From NCBI GenBank assembly GCA_021234155.1, contig JAJEKV010000004.1, positions 7,756,109 to 7,820,108 on the forward strand: a stretch of DNA of 64,000 bases. The letters run 5' to 3'. Positions 1 through 11,330 of this stretch are shown in pieces. Source of the DNA: Isoetes taiwanensis (Eukaryota; Streptophyta; Lycopodiopsida; Isoetales; Isoetaceae). A program made the translations under genes and the position numbers. The notes beneath the pieces were generated by a model. That model saw nothing but the letters and a program-made list of their open reading frames with translations. It did no database searches and was not told the DNA's origin. Each line of letters starts with the position of its first letter. Position 1 is the first letter of the stretch.

Positions 1-195
1 AACTAAGCTGAGGCTTACATGTGAGCCATAGTATTTGCATCTTGACTCCAGAGGAAATCCAGCACTGCATACCAAGCTGTAATGTGTGTCCAGATTTTGA
101 AGGTATGATCACTGCCTTTTTTTTTCTATGAACTGTAATGAGCTCTTTCTGTTAGTGTAAAAAGCCATTCCAGTGGACTCCATAGCCATACAGTA

Positions 196-320
196 TCACC
201 CCCCGTGTGAATATGCACCCAAACCAAAGGGGGTTTAAGGGGGATTTTAAATTTAAATGTGTTGGACCCAATGATTGTGTTAATTAATGTTTGTACTAAA
301 AAAAATTTTGGGCCCTTCGG
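196..320. repeat. Dispersed repeat block A, copy 1
   Basis: This block begins tcaccccccgtgtgaatatg and is nearly repeated at 57666-57893 in the same orientation. It ends in a GC-rich hairpin with a TTCG loop (GGGCCC-TTCG-GGCCC, about 304-317); the second copy ends in a similar hairpin. It may be part of a decayed LTR, because block B follows downstream of both copies in the same order. Positions 1-195 hold nothing I recognise. Confidence 0.6.
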
Positions 321-951
321 GCCCTAAAAAAAGCAAACATACGTAAGAACATGTAAAACATGCGAAACATGTAGCCGGATATTAGGGCTACTTTATGGTT
401 TCTGCATTCGATTTGCATTCGATCATGGGAGCTTACCAAAATTACAATAAGGTGGTAGAAAATACGAGCATAGCAAATATTCTACTACATGAAGTAAATG
501 AAATAAGTGAGAACGGAAGAATAAGCTTCAACAAATAATAACCAACTTTGCTGAATCTCAAAAAAAAATCTGGATTCTAGGTTAACAAATACGAGCCAAC
601 TTTGCCAAATCTCAAAAAAGATCCCGAATTCTAGGCTATGTATTAAAGTTTCTTATTTTGATTTTCTTTCCCAAGCCCGTTAGATGACAAGAAAGGCCGC
701 AAATTGGCCATGCACAAAGCACGAGCCTAAAGTGCTAAAAAAAGAGAAAACAAGAGCAAACAAGCAAACAAAGAAAATAAATCAAAAGAAGTGTTACAAA
801 GTCAAGTGCAGAACTCTTTTACTGCCTCTACATTATAATGCCATTTTGCAGCACCATGATGCTATTGGCAGATGTTTTATTCTATAAAAACCTAATAGAA
901 CTTCATTCAAGACACCTGCAACAAGACCATAAATCACATCTTGAACCTTAC

Positions 952-1502
952 CATCTTCATGCCAATCAACTCGACAACGTCAACAATGCACAATATCAAA
1001 TGATTGGCTGGGGTAAGGCAACCGGTTTGTTCCTAAAACTGCAACCATTGCAGGAATGCCACGCTCTAGAGCGAACTGTATTTGGTTTTCATGGCTGTCC
1101 ACTGGAGCAAATGACATTGTCTGAATATTTAGTGGAAGAAGATATGCACCAAAGCTTGCCACTCCACATCCTACATCTAGAACTTGTGCAACCCCAGCTG
1201 TTAAAAAGTCCCCATTTCCATCAGTTATCATTCTTCCGAGCCTGTATCATGAAGCTGGCCAACAGGATCAGTCACTGCATGAATTCCCTACAATTTCCAT
1301 AGCATGTTCTAAACTCAAGTCTTATCAAACACATTTGCAGAGGAATGCCTCTGGATATAGTCAGATGCGCCACGTTTGAAGTGAGTACCACCACCTGGAA
1401 ACCACATTCTAGATCCATTGGCATGTACCCAGTTCTGACCCCCTTTCACTTCTGCTAAGTGCGTATGATTGACATTGCTTTTCCACACAAAATCTCCTCG
1501 AC
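952..1502 (-). pseudogene. QUASIMODO2-like putative pectin methyltransferase, two-exon fragment
   Basis: Two neighbouring exons match the plant DUF248/QUA2 family of Golgi SAM-dependent methyltransferases thought to act on homogalacturonan. Exon 1502-1349 encodes [20 protein letters not shown] and [10 protein letters not shown]; exon 1241-952 encodes the SAM-binding motif [16 protein letters not shown] and [15 protein letters not shown]. The intron 1348-1242 (107 nt) ends in AG but starts with GC, so it is either a GC-AG intron or has a mutated donor; splicing restores the family reading IQRLG. A TGA at 982-980 replaces the residue after FDIVHC, and the family-like RCRVDWHEDG continues behind it to a good GTAAGG donor. 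No further exons were recognised on either side. Retained introns point to a DNA-level fragment, not a retrocopy. The stop and the missing ends make it a pseudogene. Confidence 0.85.
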
Positions 1503-2333
1503 CTATGTAAAGGAGGCTGCAGAATGGACAAACAGCATCTCGGATCAACACTTGGCCGTGAATATGAGTAGTGCTACATCTATAACTTCTGAACCGGCTC
1601 TACAGAATTGGAATTCTTCTGCCATGTATATTCAGCTTCTGCAACTGGCTCTACTGAATCAGAATTTGGCATCTAAAATATCAACAAAAGTAATGACGGG
1701 ATGAATGATAGGAGAGGATGCTGGATAGAATTTGGTCACATTACAGAGCAAGGTATTGCTTCAAAGAAATAATAGGACAAAACTGATAACCTGTGAAGCA
1801 GCTTCAGTAAATCGCTCACAACTGGTTTTTTTCAGTGATCGCTCACAGCAGGGTTTCTTCAATCGCCCAAGAACCCTAAAATTCCACGAGATTGCCTTTT
1901 GTTTCTGTCAGCTGTAACAAAACCTAAGGCATGTGTCCATCCATGCTGCTAAACAGAGGTATTCCGGTTTGAAGCCCGAGAAAATCCCAGGTTCTGGCTG
2001 TATCCAAGGACCTAGCTCTGCTGGGAAAGACCGAGACCACTTCGGGCATCTCTGTTTATCAGAAAAAATGATTCAGATTCTACCGAAAAACATACTACTC
2101 CTCAATAACGCAAAACGAGAAGAGAATTTCTTAGTTCGCAGGCTGCTTCATCCTCGGAAAGTAGTGCAGCAATCGACCAAGACCCTAATATAGGCTGCAA
2201 ACAAACCCTAAAGCTAAGCTATAGAGCCCTGCATGCCTTTAGATTTTTTCTTTTTTTTTTTTCCTTTTTTTCTTTTTTAAACATGGGTCAAACCATTGGC
2301 AATTGCCATAAAAAAAACATGAAACTGTATGCG
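1503..2333. other. No recognised gene
   Basis: This stretch lies upstream of the QUA2-like fragment and probably contains intron of the former gene next to it (acceptor at about 1503). It has several short open frames with no family resemblance and a T-rich tract near 2243-2278. I see no further methyltransferase exon. Confidence 0.5.
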
Positions 2334-2452
2334 CACTCTAGATGTACGCATTAGTACATCCACGAGATTACACAACCAAATCATATAAAAACCTTAGGGA
2401 AAAAAGTATAAAAATACAAAAACAACCCCCTGTTATTGTGCTACATATTTAA
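2334..2452. repeat. Dispersed repeat block B, copy 1
   Basis: This block shares cactctagatgtacgcatta and the segment around ccccctgttattgtgctacatattta with 58682-58805. In the second copy this block is followed at once by an LTR terminus and a primer binding site, so block B is probably the 3' part of a Ty3-type LTR. Copy 1 stops matching after catattta and has no primer site behind it. Confidence 0.6.
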
Positions 2453-3950
2453 CCCCTGTGTCTGTATTGCAAAAAGTTGGAGACCACAGCGCAGCCCATC
2501 ACCGGCTTTATCATCATTTCTAAGCTCCAAACTTTCATACATTGTAGCTGAGGCACATATAATTTGAGTCCCGATTTCTGTAAGTATAATGTTGTTATGG
2601 CATCTTCAATCTACCCCTTTGAACGAAGGAGAATCAAACATATTCATGCTCATATAAACAAGTAATGTCTTTTACCTTTCTTATTTTGCTTCATGTATGG
2701 ATGTTTACAATATTTGATGCTTGTTTCAGGCTGGCAGTGGACATTGCATTGCATGGCAATCATTCAAAGCTCATATATATGACAGATTAGGGACTCTAGG
2801 CAAGGCAGTTATGCGTCTCGCAAGACCATTGTGTATTGGATTGCTTTTATAGGCCACTGCATTTTGATATGAGCAAATACCGTCCTCAGAAAGCAAAAGT
2901 CCAGGTCAATACTTTTATTACATTGTCTTAGTTTCAATACTTTTACTACATTGTCTTAGTTTGCATTTGCAATGCAACCAACTTTTACTGACATGGTGTA
3001 AACTTGGTTGCTAAAGCTACCTTTGCTCTGTTTGTCTTGGTACTTTTAATGGTAACCCAAGGGCCTATTGGATTCCTTAAATGTTGGTGGTTCATTGGCT
3101 TGGTTTTCACTTTTGGATGAGCATGTACAAACTGAATGGACTTGATTGGGTTCAATTCCCATAAGGCTTTTCTAAAACTACAATAGAAAAAACATGTCTT
3201 GTACGAAAAACAACACCTGGTTGCACTACAAACATGTGAACAATTGAAAAAATACTATCCAAGAAAAGCTTGCATATTAAAACAATGTGTTCATTGTTTT
3301 GGATGAACACCACCACACCTCAAAAAAACCATGCGTGAAAGACATAAAATTTATGTTGTTTTTGTCTATTTTGTCTAAAAACCACAGTGAAAAATCACAC
3401 ATAAAAATTACGTGTTTTTCTCTAAAAATCACGCCTGAAAAGCACAAGTTTGTGTGTGAAAACTACACATATTTATCATGTTGTATATTGTTGGTGATTT
3501 CACTGTAAAACATCATGATAATTATCCGCTTAAAATTACTGTCAATATATTGAAGAAGTTAGATGTGATAAAATACTAATCTAATAAACTTGACATACTA
3601 ATTAATAGTACATAACAGATAGTTTAGGTTGCTAGAGAGACCAATTAAAATTGTCATGTTTCAATACCATGTCATAAAATAATGTTGTCTTTATCACTTT
3701 AGAAAATATGTTGATGATATCATATAGTTTAAGTTGTTACAGAGACCAATTAAAATTGCCATGTTTCAATACCATGTCATAAAGCAATGTTATCTTATCA
3801 CCTTAGAAAAATATGTTGATGAACCATATTAGATAATTAGACATGGTTTGTAAACTTTTGAACCCACTAACATGTACTGATTTATGAATTTGGTTTTCAC
3901 CAACAAACCATTAAAAAAAATCATAATGGTTCAATTTTGGGCGCCTTGTG
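2453..3950. other. No gene seen; local tandem duplications
   Basis: This is AT-rich sequence without credible coding potential. A unit of about 30 bp (cattgtcttagtttcaatac) is duplicated at about 2921-2962. A unit of about 104 bp beginning tagttta is duplicated imperfectly at 3620-3720 and 3725-3823. Confidence 0.6.
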
Positions 3951-4023
<73 letters not shown>

Positions 4024-4033
4024 GTCTGTCTGT
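3951..4033. repeat. (TATC)n microsatellite passing into (TGTC)n
   Basis: About 17 uninterrupted TATC units are followed by three TGTC units. The open frame across it (repeated YLSI) is only the translation of the microsatellite. Confidence 0.95.
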
Positions 4034-4843
4034 TTTTATCCATATCATAAATTTCTCAAGTAAGGATTTAAAGGAACAAAAGATGTCAAAGCACTATGGA
4101 TTGCCCCAATGCCATGAGCAATGGTGTGTTTTTAGCACAAGCATTTGAAAAATATGAACAAGTTTACATTCTATATGTTTAAGCTAAAGAGACTATATCT
4201 TTAATAGTGCATTGAATTACAAGCGACTGAAGCCTTCTTGTGAGATGGAGTGGACCACCACAAGTTATATGCAGCTCAATGATGGTATTAACCTATAAAT
4301 TGCCAACATTGTTAATGAAGCACCAAGATCAACTTACAACCTATCCTTTGTTTTCCAGCTAATCTCCAGGCCCTAAAACAATTGTGTACATCAAACGATT
4401 AAAGCGTCCAACTTTAACAGAAATTACGCACTTCCATAGATCTCATGTGTTACCTTCTGTCTCTTTCCAAGCACTTACAACTTATACACTTAACTTATTG
4501 TGTTTAATAGTAAATCGGCTTCTACAGTGAAGATCGCAATGTATACTTGGTAAGTAAAAAGCAATAAATGCTCTGGTGTAGGTTAAAATGAGTAGTGATA
4601 TATTGTCATATGCATCTTACCATGTATGAAGCCATCGCTCGGAAAGAGACTTGAAGCAAAATTATTGTTGTACACGTGCAAGGAAAAGGCCTATTTAGGC
4701 TCATAGTAAATAGGCAGAGGCAGAAAAGCGACCACACAATAAGGGTAGCATTTTTTTGATCATTTTTCAGTCTTAGTGGCTCATCCCACCACCGGTTTTG
4801 GACTGGAAGTTCTCTTGCACAAAAGAAAATAAGAGTTACGAAT

Positions 4844-4867
4844 AATAGAATAGAATAGAATAGAATA
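4844..4867. repeat. (AATAG)n short tandem repeat
   Basis: About four and a half pentamer units. The surrounding DNA, 4034-5059, contains no recognisable gene. Confidence 0.85.
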
Positions 4868-5059
4868 TGATTTTATCGTCCACGGAGACCAACTGGCCTA
4901 TGGGACCCAAGTACAAAGAGAGAGCAGCAGGCGTATTACTACCAGGATAATGAGAAACACAAAAACAACATGCAACGAAACCTTTAGGCAGAATGGAAAA
5001 ATGGAAAATCGCACCTGATCTTTGGCATTGACTTTCTGTTGAAGGTGTCCCTAGCAAAC

Positions 5060-5830
5060 CTTCAAGCTCAGTGGTTTAGAACCTCCAGATTACTTCACGC
5101 AACCACTCTGAGCAAAAAGATTGCAAAGAAAAAGCTCAAATTTTGAGTTAGAAGTGCTTTCCCAAATAGGAGACCTCAGCAAAACTTATGCCATTTACTA
5201 TCAGACTCGCGTTTCAATATGATTCTAATTCAAGAAGGTGCTCTGACATTCAGAGAATCTATTTCAAAAGTCAGATGCAAGAAAATATGCAGAAGGCCTT
5301 CAAATTTGTAATCCTAACCAAGTCAAAACTTGATCAATGTCCTTGGCAGCAAGCAAAAATTTGCAGATCAAGAACTACACAATTTGTTCTACTTTTGATA
5401 CTTTATACTGCCTCTGACAAACCTGCAAACAAGGTGCATCAAGTTGTTTGCTAAAAAATCATGCAAAAGTATTCAGAAATTTTGATTTTTTGCAAGAAAA
5501 CTATCACAATAAGAACCAGCAAGTAATTTTTTGCAAATCGACTTCTAGCAATCTTTTTTCACTTCTAACTTTTAACAGCTCTGACAGACCTGAAAGCAAG
5601 ATGCAACAACTTTTTGGGCAAGAATTCATGCTCAGACAGTCAGAAAACGTGATTTTTTGCCGAAAAAACTGTTTTTTTTTTTTCAAGAACCAGCAAGCTA
5701 AGTTTTGCAGAATGAGGAAATGATATCTTTTTCTAGTTTTGATGCCTCCCACAATCTCTAGCAAGCCTGTACAAATGGTGCATTCAATCTTCCTTAAAAA
5801 ACAAATCCCAATTTGCACAGAATTTCAAAT
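5060..5830 (-). repeat. Old, diverged LTR remnant of the window's main Ty3 family
   Basis: The order of short matches follows the LTRs at 8789, 16927 and 48128: gtttagaacctccagat, then agaaaaagctcaaat, then tttcccaa, then a segment around aaccaagtca. Divergence is much higher than among the other three LTRs, which implies an older insertion. Only noncoding LTR sequence is present and neither terminus is sharp, so the limits are approximate. Confidence 0.6.
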
Positions 5831-7876
5831 TTCCTTACTAAATGCTGTCATGAATGATCTATCAGTCTATTTTTGATGCTCAATTCTTTTTTTCTAAAAT
5901 ATCTTTTGTCTTTTCCCCTTAGAATAGGATGCAAATCATGTATATATGGATGCACTAGTGTTTTGAGTGTCTACTATTATCTATATTCAATCTAAGTAAG
6001 CTTAGTCTAACAATGCTTGCTCTTTCTTTTGTTTTTATCTTGACACAATACTGATCTCTGAGGCTCAAACACGTCTATGAGAATTTCTAAAAATGAACTT
6101 TTGAAGCTTCACTTCTTATGCACACATGTTCTAGACAAATGTTAAACAAATGTGCAAATTATGTGCATAGCTCTTCTATGTTGCCAAAATGTGGCAACAT
6201 CATGCCAACAAAGAAGGATAGGCTGGTTCCCCGGCCTCTAGTTCTTCATATGAGTTCTCTAAAGTTCTTGATGGTTGCTAATATGGAAGAATGATTGGCA
6301 ATATAGGCTTCTGAAAAAATGGGAGCAAGGTAGTATGGTAGGCAAGCCAAATGATGTGCAAAATCATGGAAGCATAAATCTGATGAACCTGCATAGCAAG
6401 TGAGCGTGTGATTAGCAAAATGGAGTTGCCATGATCAGGATTTGCTAATAGAATGACTCCTTCCCCTAGCCTTTCACCATTAACAGCTTGACCAGGATCT
6501 GCTAGTACAATGACTCCTTGGCCTACTATTTCCTTGTTGCACTTATGCATGATTCTCACCTTCTTGTTCCTCCATTGCACCCTGCTGTAGAGGACTAATT
6601 GTTTTTCAACATTCTGGTAGGAGATGCTTCTTTATTGACATTGCCCTTATCAATATTTTGCACACCATCTTGAGTTGGAAGGGCACCATTGACCTAGACA
6701 AATTGCACCCTTTTTAGTCAATGAGTAGGAAATAATTAAATACCATAAAAAAAAGTACGTACATTTATGGAATATATAGAGGTAAATCAAAATATTTAAA
6801 AAGCAATAAATTCCTTGGAAAGAGGTTTAATTTAATAATAGCAATGGATATAAACGAAATTATTTAAAACAAGCAATTTCGTGGCAATAGTCTTAATTTA
6901 ATAAAGCGTGTCATACACTTCTAATAATGAACTTAAAGAACAAGGAAATGACCTCTAAAATATATCTAAATTTTAATTATCAAAAATTTAACCATGAGAA
7001 TAGGAAAAAACATATAAAATATCTAAATTCTGATTTTCGAAAAGGTAGCATGAGAATTTATTGCATTAAATGCAATATTCTGCATATATACCCTAGATGC
7101 TATACCTGGCGGGAAGACCGTACGTCTTGCATGTTATTTCAGGCAATCAAATATCCACGCTAATTAGTAAGACCTAAATTTCTAATTATGCCTATATAAA
7201 TCCAATTCATACTCTCAAAATTCTCTATTCTTCATTTCTTCATACGATTTGACGGTTGCGCTTTCGCTGTGTTTTGTTTCGCCCTCCTAGCGTGCTTGGA
7301 TTTGCATTTTTGGCCTCTTAGCAGGTTTTGTTTCAGCAATTTTTAGCCTTCTGGGTTTTGCATATTTGGTTTTGGCAATTTCTAACCTTCTTTGACTACG
7401 TGCTAGCCTCCTAAACTTACTTGAAGACTCTGTTCTTTTTTTCTCCACAGGCAAAAAAAAAACATCTGTAGCAGAGGCTACAAAGGACATTGGAACTCTA
7501 CGCATTCAACAAAGGCCTCAGAATTCGAGGTTAGTTCTGATTTAATTTTAAGATGCATGTCTATAGCAGGTTTAATCCAAGAAATCTTACTCGAGACAGT
7601 GGAAGCAGATGATGTTTATGAAAGCAAGCATAGCTTTTTATAAACTTCCATCTGCTTCTTTTTGTTTCGAGTAAATCGTTGAGTTTTTCTTCTCGAATGA
7701 AACATGATGTAGTTTCTATTATGAACAATTAACCTTATAATTTTCAGTTCTGTATTAGAATTTTACAAAGAAGGATTAGATTTTACATATCATTTAACCT
7801 TATATATTACAGTTCTGTATTACATTTTACAAAGGGTTAGATCTTCTTAGAAAGCTCTTAAGGAAAAAATATAAAA
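5831..7876. other. No recognised gene
   Basis: This is AT-rich DNA with scattered short ORFs that resemble nothing I know. A perfect inverted repeat with arms TGTTGCCA/TGGCAACA lies at 6179-6199. From about 7230 the base composition becomes pyrimidine-rich, which could be an intron or leader of the ORF at 8229, but no exon can be defined. Confidence 0.5.
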
Positions 7877-8198
7877 CACGTCTGGCGTGAGGTATTTATG
7901 CTAACGAATACACGCTAAGCGTGTTTTTAATCGCCTGCCTTTATCTATCTACTTATCTATCAAAGGTGTATAGGTTTTTTTTTTCCCCTGCCACATCAAG
8001 CTTGTATATATTTTCTTCCTAAATCTATTATTAGTTATAACACGCCGGGTGTGTAAAATTTTTTCTCCCTCCTAATGTATGCCAAGCGTGTATATAGTTT
8101 GTTTCAACTCTTAGTTTTAACATGCCAGGCGTGTCTATTTTTTTCTGAATCTATTATTACATATATATTATATAAATAAATATAATATGTCAGGGGTG
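7877..8198. repeat. Cluster of six 13-bp palindrome-like motifs (consensus CACGCCTGGCGTG)
   Basis: Six imperfect copies occur at 7877-7889, 7911-7923, 8041-8053, 8078-8090, 8121-8133 and 8186-8198, for example CACGTCTGGCGTG, CACGCTAAGCGTG and CATGCCAGGCGTG. Each reads almost the same on both strands around a central A or T. They sit in AT-rich DNA directly upstream of the ORF at 8229. The same motif recurs at 25175-25288 and 27041-27169. Spacing is irregular (about 34-130 bp), so this is not a simple tandem array. Confidence 0.8.
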
Positions 8199-8228
8199 AA
8201 TACTGATAATCTAACTTCCTTCTGTTAG

Positions 8229-8782
8229 AGCCAAGCTACATAAATCACCCCATTAGTGAACAAGATGCAATTGTGGGGTTCGTCTATATGGCGCAGCAAA
8301 CTCAGAGGTCCGCTCTAGTTGCGCCTCCAAGCTCCATTCTGGTTGAAGCCCCTCCAAGCTCCAGTCCAATTGAAGCCCCTCCGAGCTTAGCTCCGGTTGC
8401 ACATACATTGCATCCCCTTCAATACTTGGAACATGTGATGACGATGAACGCAGAGCGTAGGGGCGTTTTAAATCTGCGCTCTGAGGCCCTTGACATAACA
8501 AGGAGGCTGTCCATATTGGCTGGTCACTTCGATAATGATGTTCATGCATTGCTTGAAAGCGAATCTCGCAACCGCCAGCTTGAAATTCAAAACCAGGACC
8601 TTCGTTTCTTAGTAGCCAACCTCTATGCCTGCTTGCCTCAACATGAGCCACTACCGCAGGCGACATACAATGCAATGCCTCTAGTTGAGTTGAAGCCTGG
8701 GACTTTTGCTGAGGTCTTACCTAAAGAATTCACTGAGCCTTGCAATGGAAATGGGAGCATCGATAGCCCGGCTACTCAGTAG
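8229..8782 (+). pseudogene. Unidentified ORF interrupted by a Ty3 insertion (first part)
   Basis: An open frame runs from a possible splice acceptor (ttctgttag, about 8228) to a TAG at 8780-8782. The first ATG is at 8288 (MAQQTQRSALV). The protein has a Pro/Ser-rich N-terminal part with repeated EAPPSS-like units, then a Leu-rich, probably helical part (about residues 45-120) containing LEIQNQDLRFLVANLYACL. I do not recognise the family. Across the Ty3 element the same frame continues at 20498-20602 for 34 more codons after the TAG, ending in an Ala/Lys-rich tail. The TAG is therefore either the true end or a nonsense mutation in an older reading frame. A palindrome cluster lies just upstream. 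Confidence 0.45.
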
Positions 8783-8783
8783 G

Positions 8784-8788
8784 CAGGG
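8784..8788. repeat. Target site duplication CAGGG (left)
   Basis: The 5 bp directly before the left LTR are identical to 20493-20497 directly after the right LTR. A 5-bp duplication is typical of Ty3-type integrase and fixes both ends of the element. Confidence 0.92.
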
Positions 8789-10528
8789 TATTGACCCTCA
8801 ACCTGGCTAGAGAGTCAAACACAATAAGCCAACTTGAATTTATGCTCAAGTTGGGGTTAGAACCTCCAGATCACTTAAGGTGATCAGTCTATACAAGAAT
8901 TTTTTAGAGAAAAAGCTCAAATATCAAATACTCATACCTTTCCCAATTCAGGAATAAGAAGCCCTCACTCAAATCGATGTAGTTGGCATAGATGAATTGA
9001 TTTCTGAGGTCAAATGATTGTGACTTGTATATAAAAGTTATAAGCATGCAATGGAAAAGATCTTGACCAAGTCTGAGCTCTAATTTGTGAGATATTCGAT
9101 CTCAAAGTTGAGTCAATTTTTGGTCAATACCAGTCAAAGCCTCAGACAGATCTCAGAATTTTGTAACTTGAGTTGCAAGGAGAATTTTTGAGAACAGACA
9201 ATCAAATCTTGTTTTGGATCACTAAAGCTATTTTTTTTGGCACTGTTTTGTGGATAACAGTCTAAAAGCATATCAGACAGAATGCAAAAAATTATAACTT
9301 GAGTTTGGAGTGGTTTTTTTTCGAACTTTTTGTGCACCCAGGTGCAAATATAACTGGAAATATGGGGCAACTGGTCATATGCAAGAAAAAATTGTGAAAT
9401 ATCTTACTGTAAAAATGTTTTCATGGCAATAATACTAAAAGAATATGACTGTCAGATTTCTAAGCACTTGGCAGGCAATTTTCATTGATGTGAAGGTAAT
9501 ACAAGATGGATATAGGTCATAAGATCATAAATCAATCATCAGAAGATCTCAAAAGGTCATGTAATAACATCATAGTAGGATAATCAGTTCAATTTTCTCA
9601 AATCGAACTGTGGAATACTCAGATACTTCAAGAACGTCTTCAGATCATGCTCAGCATGTGTCAATGTTGAGGTTTGATGCATCTGGGCCTTCAGAAAGTT
9701 GTGTGTCGATCACCCCAAATTTATTTTCAAAATTTTTTGAATCCAGAATCTTAGGCATCAATTATGGATTTGTTGGGTAGCTAAGAGGCGGGAAAGAAAG
9801 ATTCGGGAGGAATTTAAGGCAGAAACTGAGGTATCTGGCCGATTCGAATGATATTTCTAAGTTTAGGGTTCGTGGAGGGAATCTCGCGAGCATCTTTCGA
9901 GTATATTTTGAGATTCCGGCTTTTTTAAAAAATCAATTTCCAATGGTTTAAATGTAAAAATCAAACCTTAGAGCTTTGAGAATCTTCTAGAGATCTTTGA
10001 GGATGCCTTCCAAGAATTTGGGAGCATATCTGACCTTGCCACATGGCATAGAGCATCTTTATAGTATATAGAATGATACCCAAGTTATCCACCTAGGATC
10101 CTAATGCTCCATAGTAGGGTTTGTTTTTTCAAAGGCAAAGGCCAAAAGATGGGATGGAAACATGGGATAGAAATGAGCTTATGGTAAGATAGGAAGAATT
10201 GAGGAATCAAAGCAAAAAATGGGACAAAGCATAGGAGAATGGAGATGGGAATAGTTTGGGGCAAAAAAAATCTAGATCACCATGGGGTCTTCGAAACTCT
10301 AACTTCCAATCTTCAAAAACCATCTTCCAATCTTCTTACCCAGAATCTTGTAAGCATCTTTTGACTATCTTTGACCTCAAATGAAGTATCTCTTATGGAA
10401 GTTGACCTTGAAGATAAATATCCTTTGACCTCCACACCAATTGTTGACTACCAAGTTCTTCTTTGACTTAGCCTTCCTAGCTTCAACACATGAACCAACA
10501 ATTAGTATGTTGCCCTTTGGGCGCAACA
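8789..10528 (-). repeat. 3' LTR of Ty3 element 1
   Basis: This LTR is about 1740 bp. On the plus strand it starts TATTGACCC (the LTR start TG is mutated to TA; the partner reads TGTTGACCC) and ends in GCAACA. Its U3 edge forms an inverted repeat with arms TGTTGCGC/GGGCAACA (perfect in the partner LTR). It lacks about 43 bp present in the 5' LTR near 19125. Confidence 0.9.
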
Positions 10529-11330
10529 TCTCGCCAAAACAAGAAAATGGCTAGTCCCCCTCAGCCATATTATGCCAAAAGGAGTATATAAAGGGGTCTT
10601 CAAACTTTGTCAGAGTGTACAAGATGAGAACAAGGTGGAATAGAGTGTAGGGTGCAAATACTGAGGAGATGAGTGTGAGTATGGTAGTAATATGGTGTGA
10701 ATAGAGTGTGATGGGTGAATAAAGATGAAAATAAGTATGAGGATGATAAAGAAATGGTGTGAGTGAAGTGTGAATGATGTAAGGGGATAAGATGAATGTG
10801 CTAGTGTTGAGATCTCGCCAAAACAAGAAAATGCATGTCCTTTCTTCAAAAATTTGCAACTCTGCTATGGTGGTGAAGCTGAAATGCAGAGTGCTTTGTC
10901 TGGGAATGATAACAAGAATGAGGAGTCTAAATGAATGGCAGGACCACTTATGACAAATGAATATAGATGGGAAAAGGATGCACCTGCCATGGAAACACAT
11001 AAACATGTTAATCTTAATTCTTGCAACTCTGCCATGATGGTGAAGCTGAATTTGCAGAGTGCATGCTTGGGGGAATGGAATGAAGAATAGATAGCTAGGT
11101 GGGAGGTAGGACCACAGTAAAACAGATGAGTGGGGATGAAAGAAGAATGCTCCTGCAGATGACACTTGACAAATCATTAGTAGAAATCCTTGTCTTGAAT
11201 TGTTTGATAATATATCCTTTACCCTGGCTAGCTGCAAACATGAACCCAATGAAAACATTAATTCTAAAAATCAAGAAAAAGTGAAATCTAGCCTATCTAA
11301 TCTTAACTCTAATTCTAACTTTTCTAAATT
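10529..11330 (-). other. Noncoding 3' internal region of Ty3 element 1 with imperfect tandem repeats
   Basis: Two imperfect units of about 170 bp, each starting near gcaactctgc and gtgaagctga, begin at about 10856 and 11027. The same pair exists in element 2 (about 50446 and 50611). The phrase tctcgccaaaacaagaaaat occurs beside the LTR at 10529 and again near 10814. Long minus-strand frames here are low-complexity and differ between the copies, so I do not call them genes. Confidence 0.6.

Noticed and set aside
838-1302. Plus-strand ORF of 154 codons
   Set aside because: It is the antisense shadow of the QUA2-like exon on the minus strand, which has clear family motifs.
3948-4148. ORF with repeated YLSI
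   Set aside because: Translation of the TATC microsatellite.
8253-8675. Minus-strand ORF of 140 codons
   Set aside because: Complement of the plus-strand Leu-rich ORF, which has the more protein-like composition and a continuing frame.
10551-11258. Minus-strand ORF of 235 codons in Ty3 element 1
   Set aside because: It consists of His/Ser/Leu-rich low-complexity translation of noncoding 3' repeats; the frame is not maintained in element 2.
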